Shown here: one piece after another, positions 1 to 14,400 of the stretch | Layout of the letters: each line of letters starts with the position of its first letter | Position numbering within the stretch: position 1 is the stretch's first letter | Assembly: GCF_003672135.1 (NCBI RefSeq) | Contig: NC_039510.1 | Coordinates: forward strand, 15,810,001-15,874,000 | Direction: 5' to 3' | DNA: 64,000 nt | DNA from: Ooceraea biroi | Lineage: Eukaryota; Arthropoda; Insecta; Hymenoptera; Formicidae | Position numbers and translations under genes: made by a program | Notes under the pieces: model-generated | What the model was told of the DNA's origin: nothing | What the model saw: only the letters and a program-made list of their open reading frames with translations | Database searches by the model: none

Positions 1-886
1 TAGACACCATGATTACGACCTACGAGTAACAGATTAATTAGCCTGCGCTTCTTTGGTTCGCCACGCGACATAGGATTGACATCTCCTGGGACCGCAGTTG
101 GCTGCGGATTATTCATATTATTATCGCCAAAGTTATCTTCTAGGATTACAAAAACAGTTCGTGGCGATCATCGTCGGTTGAATATTCATGGACGCCATTA
201 TCGCGCACTTCATCGCAGAAGAGTCTGCCGGATAATCAAACAGAATCTACATAATCTGCACAAACCGCGTAGAATTTACGTCGCATGGAGGAATCAAGCT
301 GATGGAATCAAGCGAATAAACGTTGCCAGTTGCATAGCGAGGTTCAGCCAAGATAATGGGTTTGTAACGTCTATCAGTTAAGTCGGAGCATAAAGGACAG
401 GCTCTAAGTTTACGAATGTGCTTCGTGCATTTATTGCCGAGAACCTTTGCCGTGCCCGTTCCAAAGAGCCTTCATGCAGACGTATCTCGTGAGCGGCTCC
501 GCTCGGCCATTCATCGTCGCGTACGTGCAACCAGCATCGTAGCGTTGAATGCGTAGTACGATCGACTTGCGCCAAGTCTTGAGCAAGCTTGGGAGGAGGC
601 GCATAAAGGTGGTACGCAGCAGGGACAGGGACAGGTAGACGGACGTAGACACGTAATTAATTTCTCGAAGCGAAGGTTCGTGCTGGAGTGGGCGACCAAC
701 GAAATACGGCTACCAGGAAAGGGGGAGAGAGAAAAATACGACAAAAAGAAACAGCAAGTGCATAGCACGACGCGAGGCGCAGGAGAGGAAGTGGCCAATC
801 CCTTTCGGCCTTGCTCGGGATCGAAAAAGATCGATATATCATTGACCGTGCGCGTTTTTACCGCGTGCGGACGCGCATTCCTCCCG

Positions 887-915
887 GCGACGACGACGGC
901 GACGACGGCGGCAGC
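887..915. repeat. GAC/GGC trinucleotide-rich tract
   Basis: Short imperfect trinucleotide repeat of GAC and GGC units in a CpG-rich block. It explains the runs of arginine, threonine or alanine seen when this stretch is translated, and is a reason not to believe those frames. Confidence 0.7.
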
Positions 916-3900
916 GAGCGATGGGGATCAGGAAGTTGTCGAAAGCACGGCCTTGCTCCGCCGAAACGAGCTGAATAGATTCATGAGACAAAACTGTACC
1001 CCAAGTAGAAAAAATCCCGGAGGCGTGCGGCCCGTCGACTTCCGCCAACGGAACTTTAGCGTACGAACGTTGTGCCATACTACATACAGACTGGATATAT
1101 CCATGTATGAACGAAATATTTTTTCTATGGGGTGTTTCTGTCATGTCAGCAATAAAGAAAAATTAATAACTGAGAGAAATGTCGTTTCGCCTTGAGAGGA
1201 CAATAAAAATGTCGCAAAATTTGAACTATGTGGATTTAAAATCCGTCATTCCTAGCTTATAAAATGCTTCTCAGCAAAACACTCACGTAATTAAGGAGTA
1301 AGTGGATTCCCCAGGTATGCAGTTAATCGTGATTGATATAAACGCGAGTCATTGCGTTGGATGACAAGCGTAGGTGCGCCGCACGCGCGTGCTAACTCGT
1401 GTGGTCACATTTAAATTTCAATCGAGGCGCAATCGCCGTTAATGGAAAGCGTACAAATTGCACGTGAGGACGTACTCGTTTTTTCCAACGACAAGTAAGT
1501 AACGACGCTCCATGACTCGCCGGTGACGATTAATGCATGTTTGCGAAACGCGGCTAATAACTTTAAACGACTTGTACGCGAGTGCCTTCTTCGTTAACAT
1601 CGTACTATCGTATGGCGTACGATACTTTGTCCTCTGCTATATACTTAAGAAAATAAGTAGCAGACAATTACAGAGATGACTAATTGCACAGCATAGTCAT
1701 AAGTATGCGGAATGCCCTTGCTTTACTGCACTCTCTTTCATACGGCATCTTTGACTTAAAGACACAATTTCTAATACAAATACATTCTTCAGAGACACAT
1801 TAATATTTCTTGCACACTATAAATAATTAGAAACTACAGTCTCTCATGTAATAATGCTTTAAAATGGCCACGCAAGTAAGCGTTACGATTTCATCAGAAA
1901 CAGCCAGAATCGTGTTGGAGCATGTATCCGAGAGAGAAAATCAGCAGCCATAAATATCCGCAAGACGAAGGATTCAAGGTGATTCTGCTTAATTACCGTC
2001 TTATCAACAATTCTATTCTTAATCTCGCGACCACAGTCCGTTGACTCGCGTCCGTTCTTGCTCAACAATTAGAGAATATCCGCCGCGGCGTTTCTCTTTG
2101 TTGCAAAAAGAATAAAGAAAAAAGATAATCCGAAATTAATTGACAATGCAGTCGGGAAGTCGATCGCGGTTTAACGAATCACTTGACACCAGCTGCGATA
2201 TTCGCGCGGGAAAGAGCACGCGCCACGGTCTGTTTAAACGGCGAGTTTCGCGAGATGTCCGTGATGGCAACCCGCGAGAGATCGGGCTGTCCATAAAAGC
2301 CACGTAACTTTTCGCCTTGGGGCAACCGGAGGTCGGCCGAGGAGGGACGGTGCACTTGACTCCGACGATCGCGAGATCGCTCCGCGAGATCACGACCTCG
2401 TAGATCTCTCTCGCGGGCCGCGAGCTGAACGACGCGGGAAGGGAATCGGGAGAGATAGCAAGGAAGCGGTCGAAGAAGGAAGCCGGGCGAGTTGGTCCTT
2501 GGATGCAATAGAGCACTAGGCGAGCGCAATTTCCGAGCTGAATATTTAATTTGCGCGGAAAGCCGAACGTGGTGATTAGACCTGATTTGAAACGCGCATA
2601 CTCATGTCCTCGTCATCATCCTCGGACAAGCTAGCGATCGTGTGAGTCAGTCCCATCCGATCGAAATGGAACGCGTCAGAGGGGAGATCTTCCCAGAACC
2701 GATTTCAGCACGATTTTATGCGGATCAGCTGGATGCCAATGAAACAGCCACCTTTGCTCGCCGGAATTCAAGGTTACGAAACGGGCCGCCGGTATTCCGA
2801 GTGACAAACATTGCGTAAGGATGGTCGTTCGGTCGCGATTACAGCAAGTTTCGTGAACCTCGGACTCGGAAGTCACGTCACCCGCAAATCACACGTAATC
2901 CCAGCCCTCATCGCGTAAGGGATTTCTCCAAAGGGTTTGCACCAGATTGCATCCTGCCGATCGATTCTTCAAGGATATCGAATCGATTACGATATCGAAA
3001 ATTGGGCATTCTCACAAAATCTGACAGGAAATTGGACATTTCGCGAGACAATTCTCGTTGTCCAAACTAACATCCGAGATTTATTTAAACTTTCTATCGT
3101 AAATATGAATGATACAGCTGATATAGCAGAATAACAATGAACATTTGGCCTCCAACGTGATCGCATTGCGTATTATGAAATGTCGATAATATTATGCGGG
3201 TAGCTATTTCCGTTCTGTTCCAATTCGTCCGATCGGAAAAGAGCGTGTGGTAATTCGCACAACTCTTCCATATCACATAAGACAGAGTGCAATTACCTTC
3301 GACGGCATACGTGAGCAAAAACCATGCCGGTATACGAAGATGCAAAGGATGCTTTTGAATCGCCAACATTCTTTCTTTTAATCACGTCACGCACGTAACA
3401 AAAACAACTAAATCGACAACAGTTTACGGCCTTACGAGGTCTTCCCACCGCATCGTTACCTACGCAAAACTGCACCGAGAACGAGTTTGCAACAGGAAAG
3501 ACACGAGATACGTCTCGGTTTGGTTACGTCTGTATCACGTACTGTCTGCCGTGTGATATTCACGTAGAAAATTGTGAGCGATATACGAGTCGACGAAAAA
3601 CGGAAGAGCTCCAGATTGCAGGCACCGTCACGAAAATAAGAAACCAACGTGGTGCGATAAGACGAACCCTCTTCCGGTCGTTGATCATGCTTACGATCGA
3701 CAAACATGCTCGAAGGACATGCGAGAGTTACGAAGTACAAGACTGCAAATATTTCGTTACAGGAATAAAAACGGAATAAAAAAAGCGGATATTTCATTAC
3801 ACGCTAAAGCAAGGGAGGGATACTTCGTGACAGCAAGAGTGAATGTTTAATTTAACGATAATGTGAGGTCATTTAATATCTCACCGCGACGGGATTTCTC

Positions 3901-4622
3901 TCATCAAGGATTTCATATCTTCTCTAAGAGCGATTGCACGGAAGTCGATTAAAATTCCCCTGCCCCATTGCGGTCGCATTAATAAAATGTCAATCGAGCT
4001 ATGGGAGCGCCGTATCATTACGCATTGTCATAACTCGTGCAATATTGTTCGCTGTCGTCTTTCCCCACGAGCAATATCCACGTGGTGAAGGAAACAAGTG
4101 TCTCCGTGTGGCGCCGAGGAGTGACGGCGAATGATCGCGGCTGCAGCCACGTTATTAAAACCGCAGCCGGAAGTCGAGATAAGACGAGCACGCACACCTT
4201 TCCCCGTCCGTGTTTGGCAAGAACGAAATCCCGTGGTAAGGTGTATATCGTGGTTTGGCGATACGCGCGGCGTTCGCCAGATAAGAACGGAACGAGTTCG
4301 CGTACTTCCTCGATTTCATTACGCGGCGTAACGATCTCGCACAGTAACCGGAAAGATAATGCGCTCCGGTGTTCGCGCCCGCTGCGCGTTTCCTGCATCC
4401 GCAGCCGTAGAAACGAGATCGATCAGTTCACCTGACCGGCCGATGAAATTCACATAAACCGAAGCAACTTAAAGCATAAACAGGTAGTTCCTTCTTTCAA
4501 CTTCCCATTTATTCTTGCGTTTAGAAGCAGTGCCATCGGAAGCGTTCCAAGTCCGTTGGAGGACGCGCAGCATCCTCTGGACCATCGTTGTCGCCGCCGT
4601 CGCCACTGCCATATGTTCGTGC

Positions 4623-4678
4623 GTGCCGTACCACACGTATGTACATGTGTACGTACGCACGCATGTATGTACGTACGT
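4623..4678. repeat. ACGT/ATGT tetranucleotide-like repeat
   Basis: Imperfect alternating run of GTAC, GTAT and GCAC units, locally palindromic, just upstream of the promoter at 4824. Alternating purine-pyrimidine DNA of this kind can adopt non-B structure. No function is shown by the sequence alone. Confidence 0.7.
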
Positions 4679-4750
4679 CCGGAGAGGAAGAAAAGAAAGA
4701 TCGATCCTCTCGGCCGTGGTGGAATTGCCCGTGTGCAGAATCGACGTGCC

Positions 4751-4782
4751 GCGGAGCGAGCGAGCGAACGAGCGAGCGAGCA
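4751..4782. repeat. GAGC tetranucleotide repeat
   Basis: About seven near-perfect GAGC/GAAC units, about 45 bp upstream of the TATA box at 4824. It produces spurious overlapping frames on both strands. Confidence 0.75.
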
Positions 4783-4823
4783 CGAGCGTGCTCGCACGTC
4801 CGCCAGAGTGGGAGATACGAAGG

Positions 4824-4862
4824 TATAAAACCGATCCGGTGGACTGCTGCCAGCCAGTCCAA
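4824..4862 (+). promoter_or_regulatory. TATA-box promoter of the 210-residue membrane-protein gene
   Basis: A perfect TATAAAA lies at 4824-4830. An initiator-like CCAGTC has its A at about 4856, 32 bp downstream of the first T, which is the usual spacing for arthropod TATA promoters. The predicted leader runs in one GC-rich exon to the start codon at 5427, about 570 bases. It contains upstream ATGs, including a three-codon upstream frame (ATG AAA CAG TGA) at 4992-5003, so translation may be restrained. No Kozak or transcript evidence was available beyond the sequence. Confidence 0.6.
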
Positions 4863-5426
4863 AGGCCAGATGCGGCGGCGGCTCTAGTCGCATTTATGCG
4901 AGAGAGACGATCACGATATTCGGCGTGCGGTACTCCTTTTTACAGCAAGCGTGGACGCGTGGAACAGACGCGGAGCGCGCGAGCAACACGTATGAAACAG
5001 TGATCAGAGCGCACTGCCTGGTCCGTCCCTCGGTGGTGATTCCGTGCAGGATTTTCGTAAGAGTCGTAAGCGAGTTCGCCGGGCGTAGCGCGGCATAAGA
5101 GTCCGAAGGGGAAGCCAGATCGACGAGAGACGACGAGAGGCACGTCCTGCTCCGCGGAAACAGAGAAAGGACGCTGAGCTCCGTTTTCGAGGACACGTTC
5201 CCCGGGACACACGCGCTTCGCAGCGAGCCCTTCCTCCCGAGAGAAAGGGCGAGGATCTCGAATTACACGCCGATAGCCGCGCACGGAGCACCCACGGAAG
5301 AAATTTGACCGATTATTTTGTTCCTTAGCCAAGGGTGACTAACCGACAGTGGGTTTCTTGTGGAATCCGTGAATTAATACGAGGAGGGATTTCGAGTCGA
5401 CGAGAAGCAGCTCCCGGATAGCACCG

Positions 5427-8400
5427 ATGAGGATACAGGAGGCACCACCAGCCACCGGTGACAATCTGGAGGAGAGTGCTCTGTCAGGGTGGTTTCGCGA
5501 GGGATCGACGCCCCTATCGGCGACTCGCATCAACATGGAAGAGGCATCCAGCGCCAACCGTGAGGATTTCGTTAGAAACGTAAGTCCATTACGGGATAAA
5601 TGCGACTCGATAAGCCATGTAGTAACATCTTATCTCGTCAACGATCTTCATGGCTGCTGAGGAAGGCGCGGAGGCGCACAGACGACAGCACCACGCGGAA
5701 ATCGTGCGTGTGCTCCCTCCGCTTTTTGTCGCTCGTCGGCGGCTTTCTATTTCATCGTTTCTTCCGCAATTCAGATGGCTGCTGCTCATCCACGCTCCGA
5801 TCTCCGCGTCTGAGATTCAACCTCGCGAGACCCGGAGGCACTTTCACGGTTGCGCGACAAACGCCTCTCCTCCTCGGTCGGGCGGGAAACGCGGCGCGAC
5901 ACAAAGGAACCGCGAGCAGGGTTCTACAGGGTCGAGGGATCCGATCAACGTGAAACGATCAATGAGCCAACGCGCCAATGCGGTTACGCGTGTTTACGAG
6001 GAACGCCTTAAATCTTGAGGTAGACGGTTAAGAAGTCGTTACGCTATACGGCCTCTTTCTATCGTAAAACGATCGTCCAGGCATGCGGCAACGTCTCTAC
6101 TCTGTCCACCGATCAACGACCACTTGCGCGTGGCATCGTCGTGTAAAACGTGCACGTGTCAACGTGTTAGATCTATTTTGGTCCCGGAGCCTGTCGGATG
6201 ATTTATGACGGCACTCGAGACGATCTCTTATTCAGAGAACCGCGACTGGGGCTCTCCCGAGAAGAGCAAACAGGTTCAACGCACGAATGCGTACGGCAAG
6301 CCTTACGCGGTCTTAATAATCGGGCACTCTGGTAAAAGGCGTCGAATACGTTAGGTTCACGGGCAACATGTACGGCTATATATCGTAATACCGTTCACCG
6401 TGAATACTTAATAAGTCTGGCACCCGTCGGAGTTTTATGTAATGCAAAAACGTGGCACCGCGAGTCTCCGCTGCCGGTTGGGAAAAGAGGGACAGTATTA
6501 TTCCCATATACGAGAATACGCAGACTCGGGTCGATCGCGCGGCGAGCAACCGCGCGGAAAATAACGCTCGAACGCTCGCGAGCTAAGCTGATATCCCGCG
6601 TTAAGTATGTAGTAATTATCACTCGTGAGAACGCTCGACGACGGGTGCAGCGGGACAGAAGACGTCGACCTGCGCTTCAAGGAAAATGCACCTCGAGAAT
6701 CACGCGTCACGCATAATTACACAATTTCTCCGATACGGAAGTACGTTACGTACGTTCCGGCGGAACTTGAGAAAGAAAAAAAAACGAGCAACTCGACATT
6801 ACTCGCGGGACCCGTCGTCGAAACTATGATTGCTGTTTTCGGGACATCTCGTCGATCTGATCATTCCGTTTCTCGCGAACCGCGTTCGGGCGCGTGGCGA
6901 TATCGTTTTCACGCCGCACAGGTATCCTTTGATCTCGTTTTACAGATCTTGTTCGGCAGTCTGCGGTGTTCCATAACTTGGAGCGATAGTAAGCGGCACG
7001 ACTCGCTCTTTCGTTACGGTAGGTCTATGACGGCAAGTTTGCGCTTAACGCGCGGCACTTAATTACAATAACGTCGCCCGCGAGCGCGCGCGCATAATGA
7101 CGCGACTTTTACCGAAGCCCGTGCAACAACCGCGAAGCAACACGGGTCGTTGAGTTATTCATGGTAAAAAAGATTCGGTTTCACTTATATATACCGGCGA
7201 TATACTCTTAAACTTTCACGCTGCCAGCAGTCACGGAACAGATCAGCCTCATCGCGTATGCATGCCATAAAAATGCAAAGCGACAAACATTTCCTAGAAA
7301 ATTCTAATTCCCGCTTGATATAAACGCGAATTAAATTCTCCTCTTTATCTCGCTCTTCCGCAACAGGCGCGCCGGGCGTTTCCCCTTTTCGATTACCGAT
7401 TACATTCCAAGTCTCGTTCGAATCCCTGGAGTCTGCTTTACGAGCAGTCGTGCGTTACCCTCGTAACGCTCGTTATGACGTTAAGGTCGTCAGAAGCCAA
7501 GTGCAGCTTGCGGGTGCGAGTCGAACGAGAGATCTCAAGCGAGGCGGTATCCACGTAGCCACCTGCGAGCCATTAATCATTTCATGCGCGAGTTCCATAA
7601 TTCTCGTTATTTTAATGTTTACGACTTCACTCGCGCGGTTACGCGCGCGTGTGAAGCACGCGCAGGCTGCGAGAGGCGCGAGTAGTTGACGGGATGCACG
7701 CTGCTTTTTGTCCGATGCAAAAATTCGTCCTCGTTCACAAGGGAGAGTTATAATTTACGACCGCGGAAAGTGCTAACGCCTAATGAAGGTTTAATGGCGC
7801 GCCCTTTGAGTCCTACGCCGCTTTCGAGTCTCGAGAAACTAACTTTTTGTTACGAGCAGGCAGGATCTTTCGGAATGTCGTGCTATACGCGCAGAGATAA
7901 AAGTTTGACGTCCCGACAATCTGGCCAACTGCAATAAATTTGATTTCTCCGGACATTTTGTTCGATGGCTTTTTTTTAAATCTCAATTTATGCCTCACTG
8001 TCTCATCCCGTCCCACACTTAAACTTTAAATTTCTGCCATACAATGAGCACCGAAAATGAACCGTAGGACTCGGTGATTTATGACTTCGCCCGTTTTCTG
8101 CATCGTGCGTGCGTAATTTACATTGCAACATTACGCGTCGGACGGGACGGCGCTAAACATTTTTAAATGGCAGAGTCGCTGATGAGTAAACAAAACGCCT
8201 CAGAATGACAGCTAGATAATGATCGAGCTTCATAACAGACACGCCTACGCCAGTCCCGTGACGGTATCTGGTAACAATGACTGCAACGTCGATCGAAAAA
8301 GATTAAGTATTGATTGCCAATCGAATTAGAAGGCCACGGGATCGATCATTTGCGTGACAGCGCAATGACTCGATGAAGGACCGAAAGTTCGCACGCACGA

Positions 8401-11400
8401 GAGTCTCTTATCGTAGCCGATCTCATCTTCTATCGCGAAGAAAGGTGCTATTTATAGAATAACCGCGTGTAGAACATTTTAGCTCGCCGCTTGATTTTAT
8501 TGTGCGCATCCCAAACCTTGAGAAGGCAGACCGGGAGGTATGCATGCATGTAGCGAGTGTCGTTTGCCGAACGACTAGTCATGCCAGGTGTGATCTCGCC
8601 CCTTTTTGCCTCTCGGCACGCCTCGACGAAGGTGCAGAAGTGGCTGCAAAGTGCTCGAAAGTAAACGTTAACGCTGGTACTTAACGTCATTGTAAGAGGG
8701 ACCAGAACGTGTAGACTAACGACGAAAAATACCCGTCGTGACATGTCGTTTGCATCGAGCGAACGGAAACAACAATGTTCAATGCGGCACCCGAGCAAGT
8801 GCTCGCTGCACGATACAAATTAGCCGTGTATGCGAAATTGGCGACATACGAGCCTATCACCTTGCTTAGCATGCAAACTGCAACACTGTGTCAGAGATGA
8901 CTGGCTTCCTTGGCATCTAGTATGTTAAAAGCAACCTTCGACCATGAATTCATTTACCAAATATTTTTAAACTTCGCTATATATACGTGTATAAAATAAT
9001 CGACCAAGCGCGCAAAGAATTCTTCATCCAGCCAGAATTAAATCATCGAACGATTAATCCGATCAAGCGAAATCGATGAAGAAAACATCGACAATTACGT
9101 GGCAAATATTGCGCTATACATTTTGTGCGTTTATCATTAAACTTCTCTTTAAATTATGAAGCTTTCGGATCATGAAAGAAGTTTCTACGTGAAAATTCGT
9201 TTGTTATGCAGATATAAAACGTCAGATGCAATTTGTTGTATTAAAGAGCAATTTCTTTTCACATAAAAACTGCTCAATGTTTCTGATTGAGCATAAAATC
9301 ACGCTTGCATTTTAAGATACACGAGTTTTATTTCGCGTCTAATCAAAGACTCTCCGTAATCCATGGGAAGTCATTGACCGCCAACTAAGATTATTTCAAT
9401 CTTATAGGGAACGTGATCGGTACAACTATTCATGGATTTCACTTTCCGCGTGTCGTGTCTAGCGCGACGATCCGCCTCGCAGTCGGATCCCGCTCATGCA
9501 TCTTGCAACAGAATTATTCGACTGGTTGCAACATGCCAACTAGGGAAATCCCACGACATTAATGCAGACGGCCGCTTGAGATGAACGAGAAGCTAAACTC
9601 AGCCTTTTCGACATTCCATTTCATTAACGCATTATTAAAAATGTTCTCTCTTCCATTGTCGATGTGATTATTCACATACAACGGAATATTACTTTGAGTT
9701 GCGTCAATTTACATAAGCGAAAAAAATCGCTACATGACAGATTATTAATTGGATTCGTGTAAGTCACGTAAATTTATTCAAGAAAAATCTTTCGCTAGAA
9801 CAAATAAGTTTTTATAGTTAGGAAATAAATTGACATCAAACGAATTGTTTTGTGTTTAAACGCTGAGTTTAAAAAATCTCGTTGAAGAATGGAAAATAAA
9901 TTAGATCGAGGCAATACTCTACTAACGATATCCTGTTTCAAACGCAACTAATCTCAATAAGAAATAGCTGATCATTATCTACTGATCTTGATCATTGAGA
10001 AAGCAATATGTATCTACAAGCACTGACACTGAATGCAATGTTGACTGTTGCACTGAATCCAACTACAAAAATATTATAAGCGTTCATAGTGCAAATGTTG
10101 GCCATTGCAGGTGTACTAGAACCCGATTAAATTAATGTTAACATTACATTACCGACATTACATTGGTGCTTTAATCGTTAAAAGCAAATTAAGTTTTACG
10201 TTTACAAGCTACTTTGTTTCTTCTTTTTAAATTTACGTGTGCTCGATAACCGGTTTGGCAATAAACGAATAACTCGGTCGACTCCCTTCGGCGCTTATAC
10301 GATAACAACACAATATAGCACAAGCTCGATAAGTGAATAACATTATACACAGAAAGTTACTTCTTAACGCGCGAGACTCAGCAAGTTCATAATTCCGATA
10401 ATGCATATACGTTCGCTAAAACCATAAGGGCTCTCGATTCGATCATTTCCATCTGCTTTATCTGCGATCGTATGTGTACCATTTGTATATTACTTATGCA
10501 ATGGCTTACATAATGCAAACTACTCTGTATCACAAGGCTTTAAAAGCTTTTATTTATAACTTACGGTCCGTCCGAATTGCATACCGGCTGTCACTCGCCA
10601 GGACTTCGGGCACCAATTTCGATTTCGGCCAGTGGAGCACCTGAAGCGGCCATGTATTCGACGAAAAGAGATGAAAACGATGACTAAGTGATGTTATCAC
10701 ATCGAGAAACGCTAAACGTTACAACGTGCTGCAATTATATAACTGCCGACTTGCCGAATTCCTTGAGAAAACATTTCGTTAAGTTGCGTGATCGCGCAAG
10801 ATGTGTACCGAGCTTTCTTCCGATTTGAAACCTTCGCATCGGACCTTCGGAATATTCCGGTGTTCGCAAAGATCCACAAAAGCGCCTCAAAGATCCTAAT
10901 GAATATGGAAGAAACGCGACTATAACTCACCGAAAACGGGTCGTTCGACTACCTTACTAACAGTGCACATTTTGCAATGTTTGCTTCATAGTTAACGCTT
11001 CCTCGTCGTGCCGTCGTCAGACCTCATCGATCTTTGATCGTCACGAAGGATCGAGCTGAATCGCAAGTTTCATCATCAAACAGTCTTCTGCTAGGTCGCA
11101 CTTTCCAAAATGTCCTTTGTTTCGATAAACAACCGATCGTTCTAAGACGAATGGCCTCCACGAGAGAACGGTTACGATATTCCTGCAGACTGCATAAGGA
11201 CCCTGATGGATTGTGACACGGCCGATCGACTTCGAGAACGATTGACGATCGAATTCGGCGATGCCGGCTACGAGAACTCCGTACGAGAACTCCAAACAGA
11301 AACAGAGAGGCAAGAGGAAGAAGGCTGGAGCCGGCTTCAACGTCCTTTGGCACGCGAGTCGGACGTAACCATCGGCGATTTCGCAATTTACGGAGCGCCA

Positions 11401-14400
11401 TCCTGACGGGCTCTTTATTTACGTTGTAAATGCAAATCGATCTGGTGTCGGCCACCAGAGACCACGACGACCCAGAGAAGGTCCGAGCCACGGTGATTAG
11501 CCGCAGACGAGTTTCGAACTCGTTGGAACGTAGGTGTGACATTTCATAACGATGATGCCATCATGACACGATGATTACGATTATCAACGTGCTTTAACCG
11601 CCGACATTCCACTCCTATAGTCGACTTGCTGCTAGTTTTGATAAGTAGCCGTGCTCGTAACACGGAAGACTGTGCTGTTCTTACGACACTCCTCGTCAAC
11701 CGTGACCGTGCGTAAAATCGCACGTGCAAGAAAGAAGAAAGCGGCCGTAAGGATGTCGAATTTATGGATGGCAATTCCCATGCTGATATAGAGCTCGTTA
11801 GAGCTCACACTGGAATTTCTGCTAATAACACAGCTGCAGGTACCGGATCGAATAAACGAGTCTACCATCTACCGATCAGCATCAGACCCAAGGCTTACAT
11901 GACAATACATTCTGATTGTCCTAGCGAAATTACCCACTGATTACTCAAACGAACGACGAAACTTCGCAATTGCCCTTGGGCGAGGAAAGAAAGTAGTCGA
12001 AAGCACGGAGACGAAGAGGAGAGAGGCCCGCCGCGTCAAGTACCACTCAAAGGTACATACATCTTGTGTGACGCTGTCGAATCTCCGTGATTAGACTACG
12101 GAAAAAGAAAGTTGTCGAGATTTGTGAGCGTCACGGCCGCAGGAAAGTATTAATGTTACGCTGCGCCAAATGCGTGAGGAAAGAAACGGCGCTCGTACAT
12201 AATCGATTAGCTGCTCTTCCTGCTCGCGCGTCCGCATCAAGGCCGGATGAGTACCGAAAAATTGCAAAATTCGGCGAGAATTACCTGAGGACGCCCGTAA
12301 AGGTGTCGAGGATGTTGTGAATTATGAGCATCGAAAACTTATCGCGCAAAATTAGCTCCTATCGCATACTAGGCCCCTACGTTTTACGTTTGACAAATCG
12401 CCACAGGCCATGTCGAAGGCCTAAATGGAAACTAACGAAGATAAACGAACAGTCGGTTATGTCAGCGTGGACAACAAAAGAAATATGGGATGAGTATTTA
12501 GTCTACGCTAGCTGTCGATCATGGAGAGTAATTAAATTATAAATGCCTATGGAGATGACATACGGGAATACCGTTGATGTGTCTATAGAAGACATGTCAG
12601 AAACGTTAAAAATCATCAAGTGTGCCACGTTCAACGTGATCACCAAGCAAAGAGGAATTTTTTTACCGCAGAAGCGTTTCTACAAGTACACCACTTGATC
12701 ATGTAACTGCAAATAACTTTCCAAGATGCGCAAGTACGCGATCCGTGTGATTTATGAGCCACTTGATTTCAGTTGATGCATATAACATTGCGTGAAATGT
12801 TAGAAAATGATCCAATGTACTTTGTCGTCAAATCGGTACGAGGAAGTCGTGTAATTCTTACGTCGTCCTGGCGTCGTCACAGCAGTAAAATCGTTATGGA
12901 CATCCGCTTCGAGAAAATGAATTATGGCAGGAAGAACGAGGTGAAAACTCTCAAGACTCGTATACGCCGTATGGTTTGCGCACGATTGACGCGCAAATAC
13001 GCGCTCCCTGCTTCAGGAAATGGTTTTCTTCCTATTCTTGTCGAACACTTGTCGAACGACTCGGAGTACGTATCTGCGCTTGACGACTTTCATCTTCCCG
13101 TAACAATCGCTTACGTTAAACATTTAACCATCTCTTAAGCCTTTCGAGAAAATCAGCATACACACTGTGTGTGTTTTCTGAGATATTATACCATCTCCTT
13201 TGCATACAAATTTCTACGGGGATATGCAAAAACACAAAGCAATTGCAAAGGCACTCGACCTATCGAGAAATCAATTCACGACATCAAAGACCGAATTCCA
13301 AATTGATAAATTGTCACAATGGCTTTAATGGTGCAGAGGCGTTCATAATAATGAGGGAATAATTACCAATAAGGAGTCAGCACATACCTCGCACTCGGAG
13401 TCATCGCTCAAACTTTCCTCATTGCGTACTCCGGCTGCAACGGTCTTTTTTCTCCTTGCAAATCGATCTGGTATCTACTAATTGGCAATCAGGTCGACCT
13501 CGCGGGCGACCATCCCAGATATGAGACACGGAAAAAGGACGGCGGTAAGGACAGGTGGGCAAAATCGATCTACATTATACTTCTTGCGTTTCTTTGCCAA
13601 CGCGTCCTCGAAAATGAGATCGCGCGATCTCGATGGCAATACATTGCAGACCATAATAAGCATGCAGCAATTAATAAATTATACTTCTCAATGTACGTGA
13701 CAAGATATTGACATTACGCTCGATCGTACTAATTCAAGACTCAAAAATGTAACGCGTGAAATTGGCGTATTATATTCTCGCGATTAAATTAGTCACACAT
13801 TAATAAAGAGGTGGAAAGTGATACGCCGTATGTATCAATTTGGAGTCAGTTTTCAAAGATCGCTCGGAATGAATTCTGAAAGAGCACGAGAAATAGAGCA
13901 TAACGGAGAGTCAAGTAACATTCCGCTCACAATTACATCATCAAATTTTGCAACGAATGCGTGATTCCATCTGATAATGCGCGACGATCGTCAACGAAAA
14001 TGAGGCTTTGTTCTCGATTCCGCAAACTCAAATTTAACTCTCCGTTCTCATCCAACACGTGCGTGTCTCCTTGCTTCAATGCATTAAAATGCAACGATTT
14101 CCTAGCTAGTAAAAGAAGATGAAAGCGATTTTTTTTCTCCAGGAAAATTCTCAACTGAATCTTTTCAACTGATCTCGTGTTCCCAAGAGGATTTCGTAGG
14201 CGATCGCTGCACGCGACGTAGTTACTGTCAGCGAAAGGTAATCATAATCGTAATCGTGGAAACTCGTTTCGTAATCGTGCACATAACGTGTCCGTACGCA
14301 TCTACTCGTCCGCAAACGTGTTACAAAGCCGAGCTGAATAATCAAGGACTTCGAGGCCAACGACAGTCTCGCCGAGGGATAGTCTTCCCTGATCGATGCA

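Larger units (their letters stand above)
1..4820. other. Intergenic stretch, no gene recognised
   Basis: The stretch before the first promoter has mixed composition: AT-rich around 1600-2110 and CpG-rich around 640-1060 and 2150-2560. Open frames of 60-171 codons occur on both strands and overlap each other (for example plus 680-1195 against minus 839-1144). None shows a recognisable domain, paired splice sites or a consistent coding bias. I read it as the distal upstream region of the gene that begins near 4850. Confidence 0.5.

Noticed and set aside
7400..7425. GTTCGAATCCC resembling a tRNA T-arm
   Set aside because: No acceptor stem, D-arm or anticodon arm can be folded around it.
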